DNA from: Rubrivivax sp.
Lineage (GTDB): Bacteria > Pseudomonadota > Gammaproteobacteria > Burkholderiales > Burkholderiaceae_C
Length of the DNA: 55,839 nt
Reading direction: 5' to 3'
Assembly (NCBI GenBank): GCA_030653385.1
Contig: JAURZM010000073.1
Span: forward strand, 1 to 55,839
Positions 7,196-16,825 of the stretch are shown piece after piece (the first letter of the stretch is position 1; each line of letters opens with the position of its first letter). A program made the position numbers and the translations under genes. The notes under the pieces are model-generated. The model was not told the DNA's origin and did not search any database. It saw nothing but the letters and a program-made list of their open reading frames with translations.

Positions 7196-8542
7196 ATGCG
7201 CGAAGGCAATCTCGAAGCCCCGACCCGCCACCCCATCGACTGGAAAAACCCCGACTTCTATGACGAGGGCAAGGCGCTGGCCGAGATGGAGCGGGTGTTC
7301 GACATCTGCCACGGCTGCCGCCGTTGTGTCAGCCTGTGCCAGAGCTTCCCGACCTTGTTCGACCTGGTGGATGCCACCGAAGACGGCGAGGTGCACGGCA
7401 TCCCGAAACAGGCGTACTGGAACGTCGTCGACCAGTGTTACCTGTGCGACCTGTGCTACATGACGAAGTGCCCGTACACACCGCCTCACCCCTGGCAACT
7501 GGACTTCCCGCACCTGATGCTGCGGGCCAAGGCCATCAAGCACAAAAACGGCCAGGTGTCGGCGAAGGAGAAGTTCCTGGCCAGCACCGACGTGCACGGC
7601 CAGTTTGCCGGCATCCCCATCGTGGTGGACGTCGTCAACGCGGTGAACAAAACCGGCTTCATGCGCGGCCAGATGAACAGCCAGCTGGGTGTGCACCCCG
7701 AGGCCTGGATGCCCAGCCTGGCCGAGCACCGCTTCCGCTGGGGCCGGGCCATGAACAACACGGCCTTCACGGCCGTCAAGGGCCAGCGCACACCGGGCAA
7801 GGTGGCCATCTTCGCCACCTGCTACGTCAACTACAACGAACCCGGCATTGGTGCTGACCTGATCAAGCTGCTGGACCACAACGAGATTCCCTACGAGATC
7901 GTCGAGAAGGAACAATGCTGTGGCATGCCCAAGCTCGAGCTGGGCGACCTGGATTCGGTGGAAAAGAGCTGGAAGGCCAACATGCCCGTGCTGGCCAAGT
8001 ACGCGCGTGAAGGCTGGGCCATCGTCACCGCCATTCCCAGCTGCACGCTGATGTTCAAGCAGGAACTGCCGCTGATGTTCCCCAACGATGCCGACACGCA
8101 GCTGGTGAAGGCCGCGATGTTCGACCCCTTCGAATACTTCATCGCACGCCACAAGGACGGCTTGCTGAAGACCGACTTCAAGGCGGCCCTGGGCAAGGTC
8201 AGTTACCACATCCCCTGCCACGGCCGGGTGCAGAACATCGGCAAGAAAACCGAAGAGATGTTCAAGCTCATCGGTCAGACGGTCGAGGTGAAGCTGAACA
8301 CCGTCGAACGCTGCAGCGGCCATGCCGGCACCTATGGCGTGAAGACGCCTTACCACCCGGTGGCGATGAAGATCGGCAAGCCGGTGTTCAAGAGCATGGC
8401 CAAGGACGACCCGGACTTCATCAGCAGCGACTGCGCGCTGGCCGGCCACCACATCGCGCAGGGCATGGCCGCCGCTGGCACGCCGGCGCGAGCGCTGCAG
8501 CACCCTTTGTCCCTGGTCCGCCTGGCCTACGGCCTGGAGTGA
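7196..8542 (+). CDS. GlpC/HdrD-like iron-sulfur oxidoreductase
   Basis: The protein has 448 residues from the ATG at 7196. Near the N-terminus are two 4Fe-4S ferredoxin motifs, ICHGCRRCVSLCQ (about 39-51) and QCYLCDLCYMTKCP (about 81-94). Further on come two cysteine-rich CCG-type modules of the heterodisulfide reductase family, QCCGMPKLE near 242 and a second with CSGHAGTYG near 370, where the CCG pair is reduced to a single Cys. It is likely a soluble or membrane-associated electron carrier feeding the rubrerythrin encoded upstream. The gene is followed after three bases by the DUF3501 gene, so the two are translationally linked. Confidence 0.88.
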   Translation: MREGNLEAPTRHPIDWKNPDFYDEGKALAEMERVFDICHGCRRCVSLCQSFPTLFDLVDATEDGEVHGIPKQAYWNVVDQCYLCDLCYMTKCPYTPPHPWQLDFPHLMLRAKAIKHKNGQVSAKEKFLASTDVHGQFAGIPIVVDVVNAVNKTGFMRGQMNSQLGVHPEAWMPSLAEHRFRWGRAMNNTAFTAVKGQRTPGKVAIFATCYVNYNEPGIGADLIKLLDHNEIPYEIVEKEQCCGMPKLELGDLDSVEKSWKANMPVLAKYAREGWAIVTAIPSCTLMFKQELPLMFPNDADTQLVKAAMFDPFEYFIARHKDGLLKTDFKAALGKVSYHIPCHGRVQNIGKKTEEMFKLIGQTVEVKLNTVERCSGHAGTYGVKTPYHPVAMKIGKPVFKSMAKDDPDFISSDCALAGHHIAQGMAAAGTPARALQHPLSLVRLAYGLE

Positions 8543-8545
8543 AAC

Positions 8546-9133
8546 ATGAGCCCCACCATCACCCGCGACAAGCTGCTTTCGCTGGAGGCCTACGCCAAGG
8601 TCCGCAAGAGCAGCAAGCCAGAAGCCATCGCGCACCGCAAACAGCGCAGCGTGCAACTGGGCGAACACATGACGCTGCAGTTCGAAGACGAACGCACCAT
8701 CCTGCGCCAGATCCAGGAGATGCTGCACATCGAAAAGATCTTCGACGAAGCCGGCATCACGAGCGAGATCGAGGCCTATGCGCCGCTGGTGCCCGACGGC
8801 AGCAACTGGAAAGCCACGGTGCTGATCGAGTACCCCGACGCCCACGAACGCAAGCGTGAACTGGCGCGCTTGATCGGTGTCGAAGACCGCCTGTTTGTCG
8901 AGGTCGAAGGCCACAGCCGTGTCTACGCCATCGCCGACGAAGACCTGGACCGCGAAAACGCCGAAAAGACCTCGGCGGTGCACTTCGCGCGCTTCGAGTT
9001 CTCGACCGCGCAGCGCGAGGCCGTGCGTGCCGGCGCGTCGGTGAAGATCGGCTGCGACCACACACATTACCCGGCGCACGTGACCGTGGCCGCGGAAACG
9101 CTGGCCCAGCTGGCGGGCGACCTGCAGCCCTAG
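8546..9133 (+). CDS. DUF3501 family protein
   Basis: The protein has 195 residues and starts three bases after the FeS oxidoreductase stop. The sequence matches the DUF3501 pattern: an N-terminal RDKLLSLEAYAKVR, a central LQFEDERTILRQIQEML helix, and a C-terminal metal-site-like stretch with CDHTHYPA near 173-180. It has no signal or membrane segment. The family is almost always found next to this FeS oxidoreductase and a rubrerythrin, so the three probably work together in peroxide or iron-linked redox defence. The biochemical role is unknown. Confidence 0.88.
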   Translation: MSPTITRDKLLSLEAYAKVRKSSKPEAIAHRKQRSVQLGEHMTLQFEDERTILRQIQEMLHIEKIFDEAGITSEIEAYAPLVPDGSNWKATVLIEYPDAHERKRELARLIGVEDRLFVEVEGHSRVYAIADEDLDRENAEKTSAVHFARFEFSTAQREAVRAGASVKIGCDHTHYPAHVTVAAETLAQLAGDLQP

Positions 9134-9145
9134 CGTCAGAAGAGC

Positions 9146-9179
9146 GACCACGGCCGCCGGCACACGGCAGCGGCCGGTC
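9146..9179 (+). terminator. hairpin after the DUF3501 gene
   Basis: CGGCCGC (9151-9157) pairs perfectly with GCGGCCG (9170-9176), with a further GACC/GGTC at the base. No T-run follows, so it may be a transcript-stabilising hairpin or a Rho-dependent end rather than an intrinsic terminator. Confidence 0.35.
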
Positions 9180-9233
9180 GGGTGCCGGTTCGGGGCATGA
9201 TCCGCCCCGAAGCTGCTCGACAAGGAACCCGCC

Positions 9234-10649
<1,416 letters not shown>

Positions 10650-10663
10650 GGCGGCCTGCCCGC

Positions 10664-10697
10664 GCGCATCTGCCACGCCGAGGCAGATGTGCGTTTT
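10664..10697 (+). terminator. Rho-independent terminator after gnd
   Basis: An 11-bp stem (GCGCATCTGCC at 10664-10674, GGCAGATGTGC at 10682-10692, one G-U pair) with a 7-base loop is followed by GTTTTCC. It lies 15 bases after the gnd stop codon. Confidence 0.75.
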
Positions 10698-10774
10698 CCG
10701 TCGTCGGCGATTCTTTACGCTTCTCCACGCAGCAGACACTCCAGCCCGATGCGGCGGCGGCAACAATCGAACAC

Positions 10775-12133
10775 ATGAGCGCGACAGCCATTGCCTTGAA
10801 CCGGTTTGGTCTGGGAGCAAAGCCCGACGAGGCGGCACCGTCCAAGCCTGAACACTGGCTGCTGTCGCAGTTCGACGTGTATGAGCCCTTGCCTGCGCCG
10901 TGGCAACTGCTGCCGCGCACGACGGCGCTGCTCGACACCTGGCTGATGCAGCAGCGTGCCGTGCGTCAGGCGCCCCAGGGCGAGAGGAGCGGCATCCGCG
11001 AGGCCTACCTCCGCCAGGGACGTGAGGCTTACGTGGCCGCCGTCGGCGCCCGGACCAACAGCGCCTTGCAGTCAGGCACTCCCTTCGTGGAGCGACTGGT
11101 GCACTTCTGGTCCAACCACTTTGCGGTGTCCACTGACAAGCTGCTGGTCGTGGGCTTGGCCGGCGGCTTCGAGGCGGACGCCATCCGTCCGCACGTGCTG
11201 GGCCGTTTCGAGGACCTGCTGCTTGCCGTCGTGCGCCATCCCGCGATGCTGCTGTACCTGGACCAGGCGCAGTCGATCGGGCCGCGCAGCCTGGCGGGTT
11301 CACGCAGCAGCGGCCGGCAGCGCCCGCGCGGCCTCAACGAAAACCTGGCACGCGAGATCCTCGAGTTGCACACGCTCGGCGTGCGAAGTGGCTACACGCA
11401 GGAAGACGTCACGGAGTTCGCGCGGGCCCTCACCGGCTGGACCCTGCCGGGCGACGAAGCAGACGCTGCATCGACGACCTTCCGTTTTGTGCCGGCACTG
11501 CATGAACCGGGGGACCGCGTGGTTCTCGGCCGCACCTATGCCAGCGGCGGCGAAGCGCAGGCGCAATCGATCCTGCATGACGTCGCCACGTCCCCGGCGA
11601 CAGCCCTTCACATCGCACGCAAGCTGGCCCGCCACTTCGTCGCCGACGAACCGCCGGCAGCCCTTCTGCAGCGACTGGCCGATACCTTCATGCGCACGGG
11701 CGGCGACCTGCCCAGCCTGTACCGGGAGCTGGTGGCGGCGCCACAGGCATGGATGCCCGCCAGCGCCAAGTTCAAATCGCCCTGGGATTGGGCCATCTCC
11801 AGCCAACGCGCGCTCGGCAGGCAGGCGCTTCCCGCTGCACAAGCCATCAGCTTGATGAACCAGCTGGGTCAGCCCGTTTGGCGGCCGGGCTCTCCGGCGG
11901 GGTACGACGACACGGCAGCCACTTGGGCTGCACCCGACGCGCTGCTGCGGCGTGTCGAGATGGCGCAGCGCATGGCCACTCAGGTGGGCGACGCGGTCGA
12001 CGCGCGGTCGCTCGCGCCGCGTGTGCTGCCTGGCGCCGTCAGCGACGCGACGATCAGCGCTGTTGCGCGAGCGGATAGCGGCAGCACCGCGCTGGCCTTG
12101 CTGCTGGTGTCCCCCGAGTTCCTGAGGAGATGA
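10775..12133 (+). CDS. DUF1800 family protein
   Basis: The protein has 452 residues from the ATG at 10775. It carries the family core: a LNRFGLG opening, a central NLAREILELHTLGV then GYTQEDVTEFARALTGW block near 190-220, and a C-terminal LVSPEFLRR. The family is always paired with DUF1501 proteins, as here, where the next ATG overlaps this stop codon. DUF1800/DUF1501 pairs are broadly conserved in gram-negative bacteria. Their function is unproven; a role in exported or cell-surface material has been proposed. There is no clear N-terminal signal in this copy, unlike its partner. Confidence 0.9.
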   Translation: MSATAIALNRFGLGAKPDEAAPSKPEHWLLSQFDVYEPLPAPWQLLPRTTALLDTWLMQQRAVRQAPQGERSGIREAYLRQGREAYVAAVGARTNSALQSGTPFVERLVHFWSNHFAVSTDKLLVVGLAGGFEADAIRPHVLGRFEDLLLAVVRHPAMLLYLDQAQSIGPRSLAGSRSSGRQRPRGLNENLAREILELHTLGVRSGYTQEDVTEFARALTGWTLPGDEADAASTTFRFVPALHEPGDRVVLGRTYASGGEAQAQSILHDVATSPATALHIARKLARHFVADEPPAALLQRLADTFMRTGGDLPSLYRELVAAPQAWMPASAKFKSPWDWAISSQRALGRQALPAAQAISLMNQLGQPVWRPGSPAGYDDTAATWAAPDALLRRVEMAQRMATQVGDAVDARSLAPRVLPGAVSDATISAVARADSGSTALALLLVSPEFLRR

Positions 12134-13284
12134 GCATGGGCCTGGACCGACGCGGTTTTCTCAGCGCAGCCGGCCTGTTCACGGTTTCACCGGTGCTGTT
12201 TGCGCAGGTTGCCACCGAACAACGTTTCATCTTCATCATCCAGCGTGGCGCCGCCGATGGTCTGAACACCGTCATCCCGTACGCCGAGCCTGCCTACGCC
12301 AGCGCACGTGGCGCCCTCGCCATTGACCCGACGAATGCGCTCAAGCTCGACGGAACGTTTGCCTTGCATCCCTCGCTGGCGAAGCTTCGCGAACTGCACG
12401 CAGCGGAGCAGGCGACGTTTTTCCATGCCGTTGCATCCGCCTACCGCGACCGCTCGCACTTCGATGGCCAGAACGTGCTCGAGACCGGAGGCGCTGCGCC
12501 ACACCAGGTGAAGGACGGCTGGATGAACCGGCTGGTGGGCCTGCTCCCGCGCACGGGCAAGGAAGCGATTGCCTTCTCCCCTGCCGTGCCGATGGCTCTG
12601 CGTGGCCCGGCGGCTGTCACCACGTATGCACCGTCGGCGCTGCCACCGGCGAACGACGACCTGATGCAGCGTGTGGAGCAGCTCTACGCGAAGGACACGC
12701 AGTTGCATGCGATCTGGTCGTCTGCGCTCGAGGCGCGTGGCATGGCGACCGCGGGCATGGGCGGCGGTGCCCGTCGTCAGGACACCAGCGCGCTGGGCAA
12801 GATGGCGGCAGGTTTCCTGGCGCGTGCAGACGGCCCCCGCGTGGCGATGATCGAGACCAGCGGATGGGACACGCACAGCGGGCAGAACGCACGTCTGGCC
12901 AGCCAGCTGAAGAACCTGGACGGCTTGATTGCGGGTCTTCATGAAGGGCTCGCAGCGGCTTGGTCAAAGACGGTGATCCTCGTGGCCACCGAGTTCGGGC
13001 GCACCGTTGCCGCCAACGGCACCGGCGGCACCGATCACGGCACCGCTGGGGCAGCCATGCTGCTGGGTGGAGCCGTGCAGGGTGGCCGCGTCGTTGCCGA
13101 TTGGCCCGGCCTGGCGAGTTCCAGTCTGCACGACGGCCGCGACCTCAAGCCCACGCTGGCCCTGGACACGCTCATTGCGAGCACGTGTGCGCAGACATTC
13201 CAACTCGACCCGGATCTCACGACCAGGACACTCTTTCCAGGGGCAGCACCCCTGCAAGCTGCGCGCAGGCTTCTGCGCATCTAG
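12130..13284 (+). CDS. DUF1501 family protein with a Tat-type signal
   Basis: The protein has 384 residues. The ATG at 12130 overlaps the upstream stop by four bases; the ATG at 12136 has GAGGAG six bases upstream and may be the real start. Residues 4-28 read as a twin-arginine signal (LDRRGFLSAAG followed by a hydrophobic stretch ending in FAQ), so export of the folded protein is likely. The family resembles the alkaline-phosphatase/sulfatase fold. Conserved stretches are FFHAVASAYRDRSHFDGQ, METSGWDTHSGQN-like (here IETSGWDTHSGQN) and ATEFGRTVAANGTGGTDHGT, which supply metal-ligand-like Asp and His residues. It is co-translated with the DUF1800 gene. Confidence 0.9.
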   Translation: MSMGLDRRGFLSAAGLFTVSPVLFAQVATEQRFIFIIQRGAADGLNTVIPYAEPAYASARGALAIDPTNALKLDGTFALHPSLAKLRELHAAEQATFFHAVASAYRDRSHFDGQNVLETGGAAPHQVKDGWMNRLVGLLPRTGKEAIAFSPAVPMALRGPAAVTTYAPSALPPANDDLMQRVEQLYAKDTQLHAIWSSALEARGMATAGMGGGARRQDTSALGKMAAGFLARADGPRVAMIETSGWDTHSGQNARLASQLKNLDGLIAGLHEGLAAAWSKTVILVATEFGRTVAANGTGGTDHGTAGAAMLLGGAVQGGRVVADWPGLASSSLHDGRDLKPTLALDTLIASTCAQTFQLDPDLTTRTLFPGAAPLQAARRLLRI

Positions 13285-13314
13285 TGCACGTCGCGCCCGT
13301 GCTCGCCGTCTGTT

Positions 13315-14448
13315 TCACCAGCCGTAGAAACGCGGCCAGCGCGTCAGCTCACCGCCGCGGGTCATCACCTCGTAGTGCGGAAACTGCGCCGCCGTGGCGC
13401 AGGCGTGGTTGGGCAGCACACGCAGCCGCGTGCCCACCGGGAAATGGCGGACCATGTCGGCGTCGATGCGGCCGTCCTGCCACGCCAGGATGCCGTGTTC
13501 CTGGTTGGCGCTGCCCATGCTCAGGCCGTCGATGAGCGTGCCCGCTTCGTCGCAGACGGCGCCATAGCCGAAGTCCCTGTCGGGGTCCTGCGTGCCGCGG
13601 TCGCGGCTCATGGCCATCCAGCCGGCGTCCACCAGCACCCAGCCCTTGTCCTGCTGGTGGCCGATCACGGTGCACAACACCGACAAAGCGATGTCTTTGG
13701 GTTCGCACACACCCACGCCCCACATCACCAGGTCGTTGAAAACGTAGACACCGGCGCGCACCTCGGTCACGCCTTGCAGGCTGCGCGCCGACAGCGCGGT
13801 GGGTGTGCTGCCCACGCTGACTTCGGGGCAGGGCAGGCCGGCGGCGCGCAACCGCTCGGCGGCGCGCACGCAGCGGCTGCGTTCCTGTTCGGCCATGGCC
13901 TGCAGTGCTGCCGGGGTGCGGCATTCGTAGCTGGCGCCGGCATGGGTCATCACGCCCACCAGCGTGGCGCCGCCTTCGTGCAGCGTGCGGCCCAACTGCA
14001 GCAGCAGGTCGGATTCCGGCGGCACACCGGCGCGGTGGCCATCGGTGTCCACCTCGATCAGCACCTCGAAGCGGTGCCGATGCGCCTGACCATGCAACAC
14101 CACGGCTTGCGCCGCCGCCACCGAGTCGACCACGATCTGCAGCGCACAGCCACGTTCGCGCAGCGCCTGGGCCTGCGCCAGCTTGGGCGGCGCGATGCAC
14201 ACGGCGTACAGGATGTCGTGCATGCCCGCATCGAAGAAAACCTCGGCTTCTTTCAGCGTCGACACCGTGATGCCCTGTGCCCCGGCGGCCAATTGCTGCT
14301 GCGCCACCGGCAGGCACTTGGCGGTTTTGACGTGGGGTCGCAGGCGGGCGCCGAGGCCGGCCACCTGCAACTGCATGCGCTGGATGTTGCGCTGCATGCA
14401 GACTTCGTCCAGCAGCGCGGCCGGGGTGGCAAGGGTGTCGAGGTTCAT
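13315..14448 (-). CDS. DSD1-family PLP enzyme (D-threonine aldolase / D-serine dehydratase-like)
   Basis: The protein has 377 residues from the ATG at 14448; an ATG at 14457 is possible. The N-terminal alanine racemase-type barrel starts LATPAALLDE and carries the PLP lysine in RPHVKTAKC near 48. The C-terminal beta domain ends with a PNHACATA motif near 354-361, whose His and Cys are the zinc ligands of this family. Members cleave D-threonine to glycine and acetaldehyde or dehydrate D-serine or 3-hydroxyaspartate; the substrate cannot be read from sequence. The gene lies 10 bases downstream of rarD on the same strand, so both are probably one transcript. Confidence 0.87.
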   Translation of the reverse strand: MNLDTLATPAALLDEVCMQRNIQRMQLQVAGLGARLRPHVKTAKCLPVAQQQLAAGAQGITVSTLKEAEVFFDAGMHDILYAVCIAPPKLAQAQALRERGCALQIVVDSVAAAQAVVLHGQAHRHRFEVLIEVDTDGHRAGVPPESDLLLQLGRTLHEGGATLVGVMTHAGASYECRTPAALQAMAEQERSRCVRAAERLRAAGLPCPEVSVGSTPTALSARSLQGVTEVRAGVYVFNDLVMWGVGVCEPKDIALSVLCTVIGHQQDKGWVLVDAGWMAMSRDRGTQDPDRDFGYGAVCDEAGTLIDGLSMGSANQEHGILAWQDGRIDADMVRHFPVGTRLRVLPNHACATAAQFPHYEVMTRGGELTRWPRFYGW

Positions 14449-14458
14449 GCCGCGCATG

Positions 14459-15352
14459 CTAGCTGGCTGACGTGGCGCGGGGCCCGCCCCTGAAGCTTTG
14501 TCGCAGCGCGTCGGCGCTGACCAGCGCCAGCCCGGCCCAGATGAAGACAAAACCGATCAAGCGGCTGCCGCTGAAGGGTTCGTTGAAGAGCCACACGCCC
14601 AGCAGCAACTGCATCGTGGGCGAGATGTACTGCACCAGGCCCAGCGTGGCCAAGGGCAGGCGGCGCGCAGCGGCCGAAAACCAGATCAGCGGCAGCGCGC
14701 TCAAGGGGCCCAGCAAGGCCAGTGTGGCTGCCAGGCCCAGGTCACCCTGCAGCCAGACGCCGTTGTGCGTGAGGGTCCACCACAACAGCAGCGGCAAGGC
14801 CAGCGGCGCCAGCAGCAACGTTTCCAGCGCCAGGCCTTCCAGTGCACCCAGCGACGCGGTCTTGCGCACCAGGCCATACAGGCCGAAGCTGCCGGCCAGC
14901 ACCAGCGCAATCCAGGGCAGGCGGCCCAGCTGCCAGGTCAGCCACACCACGCCGGTGAAGGCCAGCGCCACGGCCACCCACTTCACGGCCGTCAACCTTT
15001 CGCGCAGCACCAGCACACCCAGCAGCACGTTGACCAGCGGGTTGATGAAATAACCCAGGCTGGCTTCCACCACCTGGTGGGTCTGCACCGCATAGACATA
15101 CGTCAGCGTGTTGACCACGAGCAGCAGGCCGGTGAACACAAAGGGCAGCAGGCGACGTGGCTCGGCGATGAAGCCCGCCAGCCACGACCAGCGCTTCTGC
15201 CAGGCCAGCACCGCGGCAATGAACAGCAGCGACCAGATCGAGCGCTGCAGCACCACTTCCACCGCCGGCACCGTGGCGATGAGCAGGAAGTACAGGGGGA
15301 ACAGGCCCCACAGCCCGAAGGCGGCGGTGGCGTAGACGAGACCGGGGTTCAT
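14459..15352 (-). CDS. rarD: RarD-type EamA-family transporter
   Basis: The protein has 297 residues with about ten hydrophobic membrane segments. It opens with NPGLVYATAAFGLWGLFPLYF, the mark of the RarD branch of the drug/metabolite transporter superfamily. Two EamA halves can be seen, and the second ends in the ISPTMQLLLGVWLFNEPF segment. RarD proteins are inner-membrane permeases of unknown natural substrate, historically labelled chloramphenicol-sensitive. Linkage to the PLP enzyme gene suggests that an amino acid or related compound could be moved. It is divergently oriented from the ThiS/MoaD-like gene, with 84 bases between them. Confidence 0.88.
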   Translation of the reverse strand: MNPGLVYATAAFGLWGLFPLYFLLIATVPAVEVVLQRSIWSLLFIAAVLAWQKRWSWLAGFIAEPRRLLPFVFTGLLLVVNTLTYVYAVQTHQVVEASLGYFINPLVNVLLGVLVLRERLTAVKWVAVALAFTGVVWLTWQLGRLPWIALVLAGSFGLYGLVRKTASLGALEGLALETLLLAPLALPLLLWWTLTHNGVWLQGDLGLAATLALLGPLSALPLIWFSAAARRLPLATLGLVQYISPTMQLLLGVWLFNEPFSGSRLIGFVFIWAGLALVSADALRQSFRGGPRATSAS

Positions 15353-15436
15353 GTGCAGCCGGGCATTGTCGCCCCCCTAAGCTGCAGCGGGAAAGCCAGG
15401 GGTTGGGCCCGCGCTGGCTCGCGCATCATTCAGGCC

Positions 15437-15706
15437 ATGCCACGCCTCGTGTTCACGCCGCAGCTGCGGCGCTTCACGCACACGCCCGAAGTTGTCAGCA
15501 GCGCCACCAACCTGCGTGCGCTGCTGGACGACGCCTTCATGCACAACCCGCGACTGCGCGGCTACGTGATGGACGACCAGGGCCACCTGCGACCGAATGT
15601 CGTGGTCTTCATCGACGGCCGGCGCTGCACCGACCGCATCGAGCTGGAGGAAAACTTGTCTGCCGACAGCACCGTGCACGTGCTGCAGGCCTTGTCCGGA
15701 GGATAG
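15437..15706 (+). CDS. ThiS/MoaD-like ubiquitin-fold protein
   Basis: The protein has 89 residues and ends in Gly-Gly, the C-terminal diglycine of sulfur-carrier and ubiquitin-like proteins. The central part has the beta-grasp pattern: LRALLDDAF helix, LRPNVVVFIDGRR strand, and a final STVHVLQALSGG strand and tail. ThiS/MoaD proteins are adenylylated and thiocarboxylated at the last glycine for sulfur transfer. No E1-like partner (ThiF/MoeB) or other thiamine or molybdopterin gene is nearby. Instead the gene sits five bases upstream of a beta-propeller gene, a pairing I recall from other proteobacteria but with no known function. Confidence 0.82.
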   Translation: MPRLVFTPQLRRFTHTPEVVSSATNLRALLDDAFMHNPRLRGYVMDDQGHLRPNVVVFIDGRRCTDRIELEENLSADSTVHVLQALSGG

Positions 15707-15711
15707 ACCGC

Positions 15712-16788
15712 ATGCACAACAACGACCGCGCCTGGGTGGCCACGCGCAAGGGCCTGATCGAACTGCGCCGCCGCGGTGCCACTTGGGCGCTTCACCACAC
15801 CAGCTTCCTGGGTGAACCCGTCACGATGATGCTGCCACCCGACGACAAGGGCCGCATGCTGGCGGCTTTGAACCTGGGTCACTTCGGCGTCAAGGTGCAT
15901 GCCAGCAGCGACGCGGGGGCCACCTGGCAGGAGGTGGCCTCGCCCGCCTACCCCGAGCAACCCAAGGACGCTGCCGGCCCACCGTGGAAGATGGTGATGG
16001 TGTGGGCGCTGGAGCGGGTGGGCAGCGAAATCTGGGCCGGCACCAACCCCGGCGGACTGTTCCGCAGCGCGGACTTGGGCACCAGCTGGCAGCTCGTGGA
16101 CACCTTGTGGAACCGCAGTGAACGCCTGGGGTGGTTCGGCGGCGGTTACGACGCACCCGGCATCCATTCCATTTGCCCGCACCCTGTACGACCCGAAGAA
16201 ACGCTGCTCGGCATCAGCTGCGGAGGTGCGTGGGTGACACGTGACAAGGGCAGCAGCTGGGGCCTGTCGGCCAAGGGCATGCGCGCCGACTACATGCCGG
16301 CCGAGCTGGCCGAAGACCAGAACACGCAAGACCCGCACCGCATCCAGCGCTGCGCGGCGCAGCCCGATGTGCTGTGGTGCCAGCACCATGGGGGCATCTG
16401 GCGCAGCACCGACAACGGCGCCAGCTGGCAGGAAGTGAAAGCACCGCTCAGCAGCTTCGGTTTTGCGGTGGCGGTGCATCCCGACGACGGCAACACCGCG
16501 TGGTTCGTGCCGGGGGTGAAGGACGAAAGGCGTGTGCCGGTCGACGGCGCCCTGGTCGTCAATCGCACCCGCGATGGTGGCAAGACCTTCGACACCTTGC
16601 GCCAGGGCCTGCCGCAGCAAAACGCCTTCGACCTGGTCTACCGCCACGGCCTTGACGTGGCCGGCGACGGCCAGACCCTGATGATGGGCAGCACCACCGG
16701 CAACCTGTGGGCCACCGGGGATGCGGGTGACAGCTGGCAGACCGTGTCGACAAACCTGCCGCCCATCGCCGCTGTGCGTTTGGGCTGA
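15712..16788 (+). CDS. BNR/Asp-box beta-propeller protein (sialidase-like fold)
   Basis: The protein has 358 residues with a series of Asp-box repeats of the form S-x-D-x-G-x-T-W: SSDAGATWQEV near 63, SADLGTSWQLV near 120, TRDKGSSWGL near 177, STDNGASWQEV near 230, TRDGGKTFDTL near 285 and ATGDAGDSWQTV near 335. This gives a six-bladed propeller like exo-alpha-sialidases or the photosystem assembly factor Ycf48. It has no signal peptide, so it is cytoplasmic. No sialidase catalytic arginine triad is evident, so glycosidase activity is doubtful. It is translationally coupled to the ThiS/MoaD-like gene. Confidence 0.85.
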   Translation: MHNNDRAWVATRKGLIELRRRGATWALHHTSFLGEPVTMMLPPDDKGRMLAALNLGHFGVKVHASSDAGATWQEVASPAYPEQPKDAAGPPWKMVMVWALERVGSEIWAGTNPGGLFRSADLGTSWQLVDTLWNRSERLGWFGGGYDAPGIHSICPHPVRPEETLLGISCGGAWVTRDKGSSWGLSAKGMRADYMPAELAEDQNTQDPHRIQRCAAQPDVLWCQHHGGIWRSTDNGASWQEVKAPLSSFGFAVAVHPDDGNTAWFVPGVKDERRVPVDGALVVNRTRDGGKTFDTLRQGLPQQNAFDLVYRHGLDVAGDGQTLMMGSTTGNLWATGDAGDSWQTVSTNLPPIAAVRLG

Positions 16789-16825
16789 CCAGCACCGCAA
16801 GCTGAAAACCGCCAGGAGCACCACC

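Noticed and set aside
15712..16788. The propeller protein as an active sialidase
   Set aside because: Asp-box repeats are present but I see no arginine triad or other catalytic residues of sialidases, and there is no export signal.
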